DNA from: Allobosea thiooxidans
Lineage (GTDB): Bacteria > Pseudomonadota > Alphaproteobacteria > Rhizobiales > Beijerinckiaceae
Assembly: GCF_900168195.1 (NCBI RefSeq)
Contig: NZ_FUYX01000002.1
Coordinates: 131,501-195,500 of the forward strand
Direction of reading: 5' to 3'
Length of the DNA stretch: 64,000 nucleotides
Shown: one piece after another, positions 37,481 to 47,782 of the stretch
How the letters are laid out: each line of letters starts with the position of its first letter
How positions within the stretch are numbered: the stretch's first letter is position 1
Notes under the pieces: generated by a model
What the model was told of the DNA's origin: nothing
The model's input: only the letters and a program-made list of their open reading frames with translations
The model's database searches: none
Position numbers and translations under genes: made by a program

Positions 37481-38617
37481 TCAGGTCAGCGCGCCGCGCC
37501 CCGCAACCGGCCAGACGGCCTCGACATGGGCATCCGGCCCGTGCAGGCCGCGCATGCAGACGTACCAGTCGTGGAGATTGACCGTCGGGTCGCAATGGCT
37601 CGGCACCAGCAGCAGCCGGTCGCCGCGATGCGGCAGCGCGATCGGATCTCCGGTCAGCACGCCATGCTCGTCGGAGGGCTTGGTGTAGACCACCCCCTCG
37701 CGCCGGAAGGGGATCGGCATGCCGGAATCGACGGCCGCCGCCTTGTGCCCGGCATCGACGATGGCGCGGTCCGGCACCGGCTTGCTCATCACCCCGGCGA
37801 GCACGAAGAGCGCGTGCTCGAAGCTGCGGAAGGGCGTGCCGTCGGCCTGGCGGTTGCGGGCGTAGTCGGCGTCCATGAAGATGTAGGAGCCGGCCTGGAT
37901 TTCGTTCCAGAGGCCGGATTGCGTCTCGAGTTCATGGGTGCCGGTGCCGGCGCCGCTGACGATCTCGCAGTTCAGCCCGGCATGGGCGAGCCGCTCGGCG
38001 GTGTTGCGCACGGCGTATCCGGCACGCTCGATCGCCTCGCGCCGCTCGTCGATCGAGCGCATATGCTGGGCGGCGCCGTGATAGGCCTGAAGGCCGGCGA
38101 AACGCAGCGTGTTGGACCGGGCGATGGCTTCCGCCAGCCGGACCGCCCCCTCGCCGGGCGCGATGCCGCAGCGCCGGCCGCCGACATCGATCTCGACATA
38201 GACATCGAGCACGACGTCATTGCGCGCGGCAGCCTCCGCCGCCTCGCGGACACCCTCGGCATGGTCGACGCAAAGCCCGATCCGGGCGCTGCGGGCGAGC
38301 TGCGCCAGCCGGTCGAGCTTGGTCGGGCTCGCGATTTCGTTGGTCACCAGCACGTCGCCGACGCCGCCCGCGACCAGCACCTCGGCCTCGGACACCTTCT
38401 GGCAGCACTGCCCGATCGCGCCATGGGCGATCTGGCGCAGGGCGATCTCGGGGCTCTTATGGGTCTTGGCGTGGGGCCGCAGCCGCACGCCATGCGCCTG
38501 GGTGAAGGCGGCCATGGCGACGAGATTGCGCTCGAAGGCGTCGAGATCGAGGACGAGGGCGGGGGTTTCGATCTCGGCGAGGCTTTGGCCGGGCTGGGCC
38601 GGCGGCGATAGCGGCAT
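37481..38617 (-). CDS. D-threonine aldolase/D-serine dehydratase-like PLP enzyme
   Basis: A 378-residue fold-type III PLP protein (alanine-racemase-like barrel plus metal-binding C-terminal domain). RPHAKTHKS places the Schiff-base lysine at residue 51. SGAGTGTHE is the phosphate-binding loop, and the C-terminal PSDEHGVL and PSHCDPTVNLHD carry the metal-binding histidine/cysteine/aspartate residues. The family cleaves D-threonine to glycine and acetaldehyde or dehydrates D-serine. Start ATG at 38617 follows CAGGAGA. The open frame upstream to 38821 is spurious. Confidence 0.88.
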   Translation of the reverse strand: MPLSPPAQPGQSLAEIETPALVLDLDAFERNLVAMAAFTQAHGVRLRPHAKTHKSPEIALRQIAHGAIGQCCQKVSEAEVLVAGGVGDVLVTNEIASPTKLDRLAQLARSARIGLCVDHAEGVREAAEAAARNDVVLDVYVEIDVGGRRCGIAPGEGAVRLAEAIARSNTLRFAGLQAYHGAAQHMRSIDERREAIERAGYAVRNTAERLAHAGLNCEIVSGAGTGTHELETQSGLWNEIQAGSYIFMDADYARNRQADGTPFRSFEHALFVLAGVMSKPVPDRAIVDAGHKAAAVDSGMPIPFRREGVVYTKPSDEHGVLTGDPIALPHRGDRLLLVPSHCDPTVNLHDWYVCMRGLHGPDAHVEAVWPVAGRGALT

Positions 38618-38801
38618 GGAGTCTCCTGAATCGGTTGTGGCCATGGGAGGACAGCTTCGTGTCCGGAGCAAGGCCCCCGGCCTGCACCCCGGCATGCGCC
38701 GTAGCGGGCTCTGCCCGAGAGCGGGCCCGGCCGGCGGCGATTCGGCCGGGCCGGGACCTCCTCCAGTGGCGTTGCCGGCCCGGCCGTGATAGGCGCGGCC
38801 C

Positions 38802-40622
<1,821 letters not shown>

Positions 40623-40634
40623 CCGCTGCGGCGC

Positions 40635-41402
40635 TCAGGCGCCCGTAGACTGCTTCAGCTTCTCGTTGAGCGGCGCGCAGAAACCGGGTTCGAGCGGCGC
40701 ACCGTCGATCCAGCAATGGCGGACGATGACGATGCGCCCGGCATCGACCAGGCTGTTCTCATCGCCGGGCCGGCTGCTGCGCGGGCGGCCGCGCCGGATG
40801 CGCCAGACGATCCGGTCGGGGTCCTCGCTCAGCACATCGGCGGCGCCGGCGATCTTGTCGCGGCCGATCATGGCGAGACCGGCCTCGGCCGGCAGCTCCT
40901 TGGGCAGGTTGACGCTGAGATAGGCGCCCTCGCGGCTCCATTGCGCCCGGCGTTGCCAGAGATCGTCGATGATCGCCGCGAGCGCAGCGATGTCGCGTTC
41001 CTCCGCCGTGCCGCCCTTGGTGCGCGAGAAGCCGATGGCGGGAAGGTCCCAGAAGCTGGCTTCGCGCGCGATCGAGAGCGTTCCGGAATAGGCGGCGTCC
41101 TCGGCGGCGTTGCGGCCGTCATTGACACCGGAGAGCACGAGGTCGGGCCGGCCGCCGTCACGGAACAGCACGGTCATCGCGGCGACGACGCAATCGGCCG
41201 GCGTGCCGTCCAGCGCATAGAGCTGCGGCGCGCGTCGGGTCAGCGTCAGCTCGCGATCGAAGGAGAGATGGTGGCTCGCCGCCGTCCATTTCCGCTCGGG
41301 TGCGACCACCCAGATATCGGAGGCGATGCGAGCTGCGGCGGCGCGCAGCAGGGCGATGCCAGGAGCGTCGATGCCGTCGTCATTGGCGATGAGAATGCGC
41401 AT
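40635..41402 (-). CDS. surE: 5'/3'-nucleotidase SurE
   Basis: A 255-residue metal-dependent nucleoside-monophosphate phosphatase. The signature ILIANDDGIDAPGI places the NDDG metal site at residues 7-10, with LVLSGVNDGRNAAEDAAYSG as the second active-site loop. The family also hydrolyses short polyphosphates. SurE is usually next to pcm and rpoS-type genes in other bacteria, but here it ends a run with an MBL hydrolase and an ABC importer, 2 bases after the MBL gene. It may therefore be a dedicated, specialised copy for a phosphate-ester substrate. Confidence 0.93.
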   Translation of the reverse strand: MRILIANDDGIDAPGIALLRAAAARIASDIWVVAPERKWTAASHHLSFDRELTLTRRAPQLYALDGTPADCVVAAMTVLFRDGGRPDLVLSGVNDGRNAAEDAAYSGTLSIAREASFWDLPAIGFSRTKGGTAEERDIAALAAIIDDLWQRRAQWSREGAYLSVNLPKELPAEAGLAMIGRDKIAGAADVLSEDPDRIVWRIRRGRPRSSRPGDENSLVDAGRIVIVRHCWIDGAPLEPGFCAPLNEKLKQSTGA

Positions 41403-41404
41403 GC

Positions 41405-42553
41405 TCAGACCTCGATGACGTCGCCGGGCCGCAGATCGGCCGCGAGGCCGGGAATGTCGGCCGCCAGCGAGCGGGCGGTCTCGGCATCGCAGGAATGGGC
41501 GAGGATGCGGCCGGCGCCGCTCGCCGCCGCGATGGCCGCGTTCTCCGGCAAGGTGGGATGGGTTGGGAAGCGCAGCCAGTCGGCCTTGCCGGCGGCGAGC
41601 TGTACCGCGGCCGGGCTGCCGGTGGGAACATGTCCGGTGAGCAGGATGGGATGACCGTCACGGGCGGCCTGGGCGAGCGCAGCGCGGGACGGACCGGCGA
41701 GGCCCATGCCGTCGTCGCAGAGCAAGGCGGCGGGCGGCAGAGGTTCGCCCTCCTGCCAGAGCATGGCCTCGGCGAGGCGGGCGGAAAGCAGGTCGGCAAT
41801 CCCCGGTCGCAGCCAGGATGCCGCCGCGACCTGCTGGGCGAGTCCCGGGCGCATCGCCGGGTGAATGGCGAGCGGTGTCCCGATCAGCCCGATCAGCTCG
41901 ATCGAGCGGCCCGAGAGCGGCGTCGGCAGGACTGCGCCCTGCGGATGGGCGGCGAGCCAGTGCGTGATGGCGCCGCCCCGTTCCGCCGCCGGGACTCTGT
42001 CGGCGCCATAGGAGGCGTCGACCAGCAGCAGGTCGCAGGGCGGCAGCGGGTCCATGGCGAAGACCGGGCTCGCGGGCACGACGTCGCCGCAATAGCCGAG
42101 GCTGCGGCCGTCGGCCTGCAGATGGCACCAGACGCCGCCGACGACATGGCCGCTGCGCCCGGTGCGGATCCCGATCGGACCGAGCGCGAAGGCCTGCCCG
42201 GGACCGATGATCTCGGGCCGGATTCGCCGGGCCAGCGTCTGCTCCCGCTTCGTCGCATAGGCAGAGAGCGTCGCATCGGTCTCGGCGGCGGTTTCGGCCG
42301 TCATCAGCACCCGGCCGGAGAAGCCATTGGCACAGCACCAGCCCAGCGCCGCGACATGATCCTCATGGGCATGGGTGACGATGATCGCGTCGAGCCGCTC
42401 CAGCTCGTCGGGCGTGATCACGGGATAGTAGCCGGGGCCGCCCTGCGCGCTGGTGTCGACGCCGACATCGAGCAGAAGCCGGGTCCCGCCCGCCTCGATG
42501 CCGATGCAGGTCCGGCCCTTCTCGCCGACCCCGCCATGGATCTTCAGTTTCAT
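41405..42553 (-). CDS. MBL-fold hydrolase with degenerate beta-CASP-like C-terminal half
   Basis: A 382-residue metallo-beta-lactamase-fold protein. HAHEDH (residues 61-66) is the zinc-binding HxHxDH signature, followed by SGHVVGGVWCHLQ and LGYCGDV. LPTPLSGRSIELI and ILLTGHVPTGSPA recall the beta-CASP nuclease blocks. FPTHPTLPEN stands where the family has its final SxHAD, so that ligand looks altered. Related proteins are RNases or phosphodiesterases. It lies between the importer ATPase (11 bases) and surE (2 bases), which suggests action on the imported or a phospho-diester compound. Confidence 0.75.
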   Translation of the reverse strand: MKLKIHGGVGEKGRTCIGIEAGGTRLLLDVGVDTSAQGGPGYYPVITPDELERLDAIIVTHAHEDHVAALGWCCANGFSGRVLMTAETAAETDATLSAYATKREQTLARRIRPEIIGPGQAFALGPIGIRTGRSGHVVGGVWCHLQADGRSLGYCGDVVPASPVFAMDPLPPCDLLLVDASYGADRVPAAERGGAITHWLAAHPQGAVLPTPLSGRSIELIGLIGTPLAIHPAMRPGLAQQVAAASWLRPGIADLLSARLAEAMLWQEGEPLPPAALLCDDGMGLAGPSRAALAQAARDGHPILLTGHVPTGSPAAVQLAAGKADWLRFPTHPTLPENAAIAAASGAGRILAHSCDAETARSLAADIPGLAADLRPGDVIEV

Positions 42554-42563
42554 GCGGCCCGTC

Positions 42564-43655
42564 TCACGCAGCCTTGTCCAGAGGGTCGCTGTCGGGAATG
42601 ATCCAGCCGTCATTGATGGCGATGCGGATCGCCTCGCCGGTCTGGGCCGGCGCGGGCTCGGCCGCATCGAGATGCAGGACGATGTCGGCTCCGGCGCTCG
42701 GGCGCGCCTCCATGCGGAAGAAGCCGCCCTGATAGGAGAGGCGCTCGACGGCGGCGGAGACGCCGGCCTGATCCGCGGCGGCGAGGCCGATGTCGCGGGC
42801 GCGCAGGCAGAGTTTCGCCTGGCCGCTCAGCGCCTGATCGGGCCGGCAGCGCACCACCGCCTCGACGCCGAGCACGCTGACGCGGCAGCGTCCGGCCTGC
42901 GGCGCCGACAGCACCGCGGCCGGGAGGACCATGCCCTCGCCGATGAAGCTGGCGACAGTCGTGTTGGCAGGCTCGCGATAGAGCGCTGAGGGCGTGGCGA
43001 GCTGCAGCAGCCGGCCGCGATCCATCACGGCGATGCGGTCGGCCAGCGCCATCGCCTCGGCCTGGTCATGGGTGATGTAGACCATCGTCGTGCCGGTGCG
43101 CTCGTGGAAGCGGGCGAACTCATCCTCCATCGAGGCGCGCAAGTGCACATCGAGATTGGCGAGCGGTTCGTCGAGCAGCACCAGCGAGGGCTCGGTGACG
43201 AGGCAGCGCGCCAGGGCGACGCGCTGGCGCTGGCCGCCGGAGAGAAGACCCGGCCGGCGCTCGGCGAAGCCGTTCAGCCCGACGAGATCGAGCGCGGCGG
43301 CGACGCGCCTGGCCCGCTCGGGATCGCGCACGCCGGCGACGGTGAGGCCATAGGCGACGTTCTCCGCCACCGTCATATGCGGCCAGAGCGCGTAGGACTG
43401 GAAGACGATGCCGAGCTTGCGGTGCTCCGGCGGGATATGGGTCTCCGCCGAAGAGACCAGCCGGTCGCCGATGCGGATCGTGCCGCCGTCGAGCTTGTCG
43501 AAGCCGGCGATCTGTCGCAGCAGCGTGGTCTTGCCGCAGCCGGAGGCGCCGAGCACCGCCAGGAACTCGCCATCCTCGACGTCGAGTGAAACGTCGTCCA
43601 ACGCGAGATAGGATCCGAAGCGCTTCTGCGCCCGGTCGATGGTCAGTCGCGCCAC
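42564..43655 (-). CDS. ABC importer ATPase (AfuC/PotA-type)
   Basis: A 363-residue ATPase of the iron/spermidine/2-aminoethylphosphonate group. Walker A is GASGCGKTTLLRQIAG (about 35-50), signature LSGGQRQRVALAR, Walker B LVLLDEPLANLD and H-loop THDQAEAMAL. A C-terminal TOBE-like regulatory domain covers residues 250-360. The GTG at 43655 overlaps the end of the permease gene by 13 bases. The same run carries the permease and binding protein, so this is a full importer. Confidence 0.92.
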   Translation of the reverse strand: MARLTIDRAQKRFGSYLALDDVSLDVEDGEFLAVLGASGCGKTTLLRQIAGFDKLDGGTIRIGDRLVSSAETHIPPEHRKLGIVFQSYALWPHMTVAENVAYGLTVAGVRDPERARRVAAALDLVGLNGFAERRPGLLSGGQRQRVALARCLVTEPSLVLLDEPLANLDVHLRASMEDEFARFHERTGTTMVYITHDQAEAMALADRIAVMDRGRLLQLATPSALYREPANTTVASFIGEGMVLPAAVLSAPQAGRCRVSVLGVEAVVRCRPDQALSGQAKLCLRARDIGLAAADQAGVSAAVERLSYQGGFFRMEARPSAGADIVLHLDAAEPAPAQTGEAIRIAINDGWIIPDSDPLDKAA

Positions 43656-45355
43656 GGCAGGACTCCCTGGGGCAATCTCTGGGCGAAGAGGGTGGTCGAG
43701 AGCATCAGCCCGACGGTGACGAGGACGGTGATCGCGGCCAGCGCCGAGGCATAGGTCGAATCGCCCCCCTGCTCGAAGGAGAAGACGACGACGCCCAGCG
43801 TCTCGGCGCCCGAGGACCAGAGCAGGGCGGAGACGGTGAGCTCGTTGAAGGCGGTGAGGAAGACCAGCAAGGCCCCCGCCACCGCCGCCGGAGCGACCAG
43901 CGGGAAGATGACCGTGACGAGGCGCCGCGGCAGGCCGGCGCCGGCGATCTGCGCGGCCTCCTCCAGCGTCCGGTCGATCTGGAGATAGCCGCTGATGACG
44001 GGCCTTAAGCCGAGCACGAGGAAGCGGGCGAGATAGGCGAAGACGATGATCCAGACGGTGTTGTAGAGCGTGACGTTCAGGACCGGGATCGGCCTGAGGA
44101 AGAGCAGGATCGCGGCGATCGCGAGCACGACGCCGGGCATGGCGTAGGGCAGCTCGGCGGCGAGGTTGAGCAGGCGCAGTGCCCGCGACTTCTTCCAGAC
44201 GATGAAATAGCCGAGCGGCACGCAGATCAGCACGATCGCGGTTGCGGCACCCGCCGACATCAGAAAGCTGTTGACGAAGGCGCGCTTCGAGGCGGCGTGC
44301 TCGAACAGCACATAGGCGTAGTTGGCGAAGGTCGCCGTCGCCAGGTTGAGCGGCACGCCGAAGGCCGGGATCAGCGAGGTCGAGAGCAGGCCGAGGAAGG
44401 GCAGGGCCAGCACCAGGATGGCGAAGGTCCAGAGCGCGATCTCGACCGGCGTCCGCCAGCGGCCGAGCTCGAAGGGGCGCGCGGCGCTCGAGGTCGTGGT
44501 GATCCGGAAGTCGCGACGGCGCATCATGAAGTCCTGCAGCAGGATGCCGGCCATGGCGATGATGCCGATCAGTAGCGACAGGATCGCGACTTCCGAAAGG
44601 ACGCCCGGCCCGAGCCCGGCGAGGCGCTGGTAGATCAGCGTCGGCAGGGCGAGGAAATTGCCGGGGATGCCGAGGAAGGCGGGAATGCCGAAATTGCCGA
44701 GACAGGAGACGAAGCAGAGCGCGATGCCGGCGACGAGCGGCGGCGTCATCAGCGGCAGGACGACGGTGCGCAGCACGGTGAGCGGGCTCGCCCCGGCGGC
44801 GAGACCGGCCTCGATCAGCTCCTTGGGCAGAGCGCGCAGGCCGGCCCGCAGCGTCAGGAAGATCAGGGGCGCATATTGCAGGCCGAGCAGCAGGATGATG
44901 CCCTCGCGCGAATAGAGCGGGTTGCGGCTGCCCAGCGGCGGCGCCATGCCGACGAGCTTGAGCAGCGTGCTCGACGGGCCGAAGAGCTGCAGCCAGGCGA
45001 GCGCCGTGACCTGCGGCGCGATCATCAGCGGCAGGACGAAGCAGAAGGTGAAGGCGTTGCGGGCGCGGATGTCGGTCAGCGTCGCCAGCAGCGCGACCGT
45101 GCCGCCGATCAGCACGGCGAGCAGCGTTCCGGCGACGGCCGTGACCAGGCTGTTGGCGGTCGCCGTCCAGGTCGCAGGGCTCGCCAGCACCTTGCCGAGC
45201 GCCGTGGTCGAGAGCTGGCCGCCGGGGGCGAGCCCCTCGACGACCAGGCGCCCGATCGGCAGCAGCGACAACAGCGCGACGAGGCCGACGAGCCCCCAGA
45301 GGAGGCCCGTCTCCTCGACGCGCGTGCGCAGCGTCGCGGTATCGGCGAGGGACAT
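43643..45355 (-). CDS. ABC importer permease, two fused membrane domains (AfuB/FbpB-type)
   Basis: A 570-residue double permease in which two six-helix halves are fused. Each half carries the EAA-loop that contacts the ATPase: LIEAGLAAGASPLTVLRTVV in the first and TLEEAAQIAGAGLPRRLVTV in the second. This fused form is typical of Fe(III)/sugar-phosphate (FbpB/AfuB) and aminoethylphosphonate permeases. ATG at 45355 was chosen; a GTG six bases earlier is possible. It starts 16 bases after the binding-protein gene. Confidence 0.9.
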   Translation of the reverse strand: MSLADTATLRTRVEETGLLWGLVGLVALLSLLPIGRLVVEGLAPGGQLSTTALGKVLASPATWTATANSLVTAVAGTLLAVLIGGTVALLATLTDIRARNAFTFCFVLPLMIAPQVTALAWLQLFGPSSTLLKLVGMAPPLGSRNPLYSREGIILLLGLQYAPLIFLTLRAGLRALPKELIEAGLAAGASPLTVLRTVVLPLMTPPLVAGIALCFVSCLGNFGIPAFLGIPGNFLALPTLIYQRLAGLGPGVLSEVAILSLLIGIIAMAGILLQDFMMRRRDFRITTTSSAARPFELGRWRTPVEIALWTFAILVLALPFLGLLSTSLIPAFGVPLNLATATFANYAYVLFEHAASKRAFVNSFLMSAGAATAIVLICVPLGYFIVWKKSRALRLLNLAAELPYAMPGVVLAIAAILLFLRPIPVLNVTLYNTVWIIVFAYLARFLVLGLRPVISGYLQIDRTLEEAAQIAGAGLPRRLVTVIFPLVAPAAVAGALLVFLTAFNELTVSALLWSSGAETLGVVVFSFEQGGDSTYASALAAITVLVTVGLMLSTTLFAQRLPQGVLPWRD

Positions 45356-45371
45356 GCGCACGCGTCTCGGC

Positions 45372-46367
45372 TCAGTTGCCGAACAGGGTGGCGAAGCGAG
45401 CCTTGTCGGCCTCCGTCGCCTTGACCACGGCCGCGATGTCGGAGGCCATGACGTTGATCTTGGTGCCTTCGGGCAGCCAGGCCGGCGAGCCGACGCTCGG
45501 CTTGGCCGGGATATAGCCCATGGCGAGCGCGAGCTTCTGGCCCTCGTCGGAGAGGATGAAATCGACGAAGGCCTTGGCGGCAGCCTCGTTCTTCGTCGAC
45601 TTCATGATGGCGACGGGCTCGGTCACGGCCGGGGCGCCTTCCTTCGGGAAGACGAAGTCGATCGGCGAGCCCTGCTTCTTGGCGTTGTAGGCCATGAAGT
45701 CGACCAGCACGCCATAGGCCTTCTCGCCGGTCGCGACCGAGCGCAGAACGGCGCCGTTGCCGCGCACGGCGACGGCCTCGTTGGACTTCAGACCTTCGAA
45801 GAACTTCCAGCCGAGATCGGGGCGCGCGGTCATGGTCGAGAGCATGATCGCCGCCGCGCCCGAATAGAGCGGGCTGGGCATCGAGATCTGGCCCTTGTAG
45901 CCGGGCTTGTCGAGATCGGTCCAGGAAGCGGGCTTCTCCTTGGCGGCGGTGTTGTAGGCGATGCCGGTGGTGATCAGCTTCGAGCCGAAATAGGTCTTGT
46001 CCGCATCGAAGGAGCCGGGCTGGAGCCCCTCGGTCTTGGCGCCGGGATGGGCGAGGAGCTGCTTCTGGCCCTTCAGGATCTCCATGCTCGCCGCGTCGGC
46101 GATCAGCAGGACATCGGCGCCGGGCTGGCCGGCCGAGATCTCGGCGGCGAGCTTGCCCATCACTTCGGTCGTGCCCGAGCGGAAGATCTCGACCTCGACA
46201 TTGGGATAGGCCTTCTTGAAGGCGGCCGTCGTCTGGGCGGCGTCCTTCTCCGGCTGCGAGGTGTAGAGCACAAGCTTGCCGGAAGGGGCCTGCGCGAGGG
46301 CCGGGCCGGCGGCGAGCATGGCGCCGAAAGCGGCCGCCAGCATGAATTTGCGTCTCGTCTGGGTCAT
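45372..46367 (-). CDS. Periplasmic substrate-binding protein, AfuA/FbpA-type
   Basis: A 331-residue binding protein. The signal peptide covers about residues 1-26 (RRKFMLAAAFGAMLAAGPA, ending near ALAQ) with a possible Tat-type double arginine. The mature protein begins KLVLYTSQPEKDAAQTTAAF, the family opening. True Fe(III)-binding relatives carry two adjacent tyrosines in the second half; I see no such pair, and the matching stretch reads GVLVDFMAYNAKKQG. AfuA relatives bind sugar phosphates. I therefore favour an organic phosphate or other small anion as ligand. First gene of the importer, 116 bases after the E2 gene in the same direction. Confidence 0.85.
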   Translation of the reverse strand: MTQTRRKFMLAAAFGAMLAAGPALAQAPSGKLVLYTSQPEKDAAQTTAAFKKAYPNVEVEIFRSGTTEVMGKLAAEISAGQPGADVLLIADAASMEILKGQKQLLAHPGAKTEGLQPGSFDADKTYFGSKLITTGIAYNTAAKEKPASWTDLDKPGYKGQISMPSPLYSGAAAIMLSTMTARPDLGWKFFEGLKSNEAVAVRGNGAVLRSVATGEKAYGVLVDFMAYNAKKQGSPIDFVFPKEGAPAVTEPVAIMKSTKNEAAAKAFVDFILSDEGQKLALAMGYIPAKPSVGSPAWLPEGTKINVMASDIAAVVKATEADKARFATLFGN

Positions 46368-46483
46368 CGTCCTGTCTCCTCCGTCGTTTGCTGTCGACCT
46401 TTACGCCAGTCGCGCCGGTCGATCTCGCCTTCTGTTGGTCTATAGCCGGCAATTCCAGGCTTGCCGCCGGGAATTCTGTTGGA

Positions 46484-47782
46484 TCACAACAAAACCTCGG
46501 GGTTCTCCAGCGCCTCGCGCAGATCGGCCATGAACCGGGCGGCGGCAACGCCGTCGACGATGCGATGGTCCGAGGACAGCGTGAAGTTCGCCATCGGCCG
46601 CAGCACGATCTGGCCGTCGCGCCCGACCGGCTTGTCGATGGTGCGGCCGACCGCGAGGATCGCGCCCTGCGGCGGGTTGATGATCGCGGTGAAGCTGTCG
46701 ACGCCGTACATGCCGAGATTGGAGATGGTGAAGGTGCCGCCGCCGAGCTCGACCGGGGTCAGTGTGCGCTTGGCCATGCCGTCGCGCAGCCTGGCGAACT
46801 CGCGGGCCATGGCGGGCATGTCCATGGCGCCGGCATCGCGCAGCACGGGCACGACGAGGTCGCCGTCGCGCTCCATGGCGATGCCGATATCGATGCGCGC
46901 GTGGAAGCGGGTCGCCTCGCCTTCGGCGGAGGCATTGATGACGGGGTGATCGCGCAGGATGCGGGCGGCGACGCGGGCGATCAGCACGGTGAGGCTGGGC
47001 TTGGGCGCGCCGATGCGTTCGTGACGCTTGGCCAGGCGGCCGAGCAGGTCGCGGGCGGCGGTCATCTCGATCTCGGAGGTGAGATAGAAATGCGGGGCGG
47101 TGCGCATGCTCTCGGAAAGCCGGCTCGCGACGATGCGGCGGATGGCGGAGAAGGGCTGCAGGCGTCCTTCGGATTGCCGGCAGCTTTTCTTTCCCGAGCC
47201 CTCATCCTGAGGAGCCGCGCCAGCGGCGTCTCGAAGGATGCTCGCTGAGGCTCCGGAGCCACCTGGAACATCCTTCGAGACGCGATCCTGCGGATCGCTC
47301 CTCAGGATGAGGGCCGCGGTGACGTCCTTCTCGCCGATGCGCCCACGCGGGCCCGTGCCGGTCACGCTCTTGAGGTCGAGTGCGTTCTGGCGGGCGATGC
47401 GTCGGGCGAGCGGCGTTGCGCGCAAGCCTGATGTCGCGAGCGACATTGCAGCCGCGTGAGCGATCGGCGCCTGCGGAAGGGGTGTGGCAGCCGCCACGGT
47501 AGCCGCAGCGGCTGCCGGCTCGGACGGTGTGGTGGCGGCCTCACCGTCGAGGTAGATCCACGCAACGGGGGTCCCGACGGAGATCGGCACGCCGGTCTCA
47601 GCCGTGATGTTCCGGATCGCGCCGGTGGCGGGGGCCTCGACCTCCATCACGGCCTTGTTGGTGCCGATCTCGAAGATGGTGTCGCCCTGGCGGACCAGAT
47701 CGCCTTCCTTGACATGCCAGGCTTCGATCGTGCCCGTCTCCATGTCCATGTCGACCTTGGGGAGGATGACCTCGACCGGCAT
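46484..47782 (-). CDS. Dihydrolipoamide acyltransferase (E2), acetoin-dehydrogenase type, with in-frame repeat insertion
   Basis: A 432-residue E2. The lipoyl domain holds the modified lysine in GTNKAVMEVEAP (Lys43; the usual DK is NK here). The E3-binding domain is near 116-155 (RATPLARRIARQNALDLKSV). Residues 157-195 (ALILRSDPQDRVSKDVP onward, ending PQDEG) are encoded exactly by a 117-base palindromic repeat. The catalytic domain follows from FSAIRRIVASRLSESM and ends with the HRIVDG active site. The start TGATG overlap couples it to E1 beta. The inserted segment lies in a flexible linker, so the enzyme may still work. No E3 gene is in the window. Confidence 0.92.
   Translation of the reverse strand: MPVEVILPKVDMDMETGTIEAWHVKEGDLVRQGDTIFEIGTNKAVMEVEAPATGAIRNITAETGVPISVGTPVAWIYLDGEAATTPSEPAAAAATVAAATPLPQAPIAHAAAMSLATSGLRATPLARRIARQNALDLKSVTGTGPRGRIGEKDVTAALILRSDPQDRVSKDVPGGSGASASILRDAAGAAPQDEGSGKKSCRQSEGRLQPFSAIRRIVASRLSESMRTAPHFYLTSEIEMTAARDLLGRLAKRHERIGAPKPSLTVLIARVAARILRDHPVINASAEGEATRFHARIDIGIAMERDGDLVVPVLRDAGAMDMPAMAREFARLRDGMAKRTLTPVELGGGTFTISNLGMYGVDSFTAIINPPQGAILAVGRTIDKPVGRDGQIVLRPMANFTLSSDHRIVDGVAAARFMADLREALENPEVLL
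47198..47314. repeat. 117-base palindromic repeat inserted in frame in the E2 gene
   Basis: The outer arms GCCCTCATCCTGAGGAGC (47198-47215) and GCTCCTCAGGATGAGGGC (47297-47314) are perfect inverted copies. Inner arms GCGTCTCGAAGGATG (from 47226) and CATCCTTCGAGACGC (ending 47283) form a second stem, with GGCTCCGGAGCC near the centre. The element is exactly 39 codons long and free of stops in the E2 frame. The same sequence type recurs at 56292-56417. Confidence 0.9.

Noticed and set aside
40635-41402. Treating surE as the standard stress-survival gene.
   Set aside because: The usual pcm/nlpD/rpoS neighbours are missing and it is coupled to an MBL gene and an importer; the enzyme family is kept but the role is left open.
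45372-46367. Calling the importer a ferric iron transporter, as the family is usually labelled.
   Set aside because: The tyrosine pair is absent and the neighbours are phosphatase-like, so iron is not supported.
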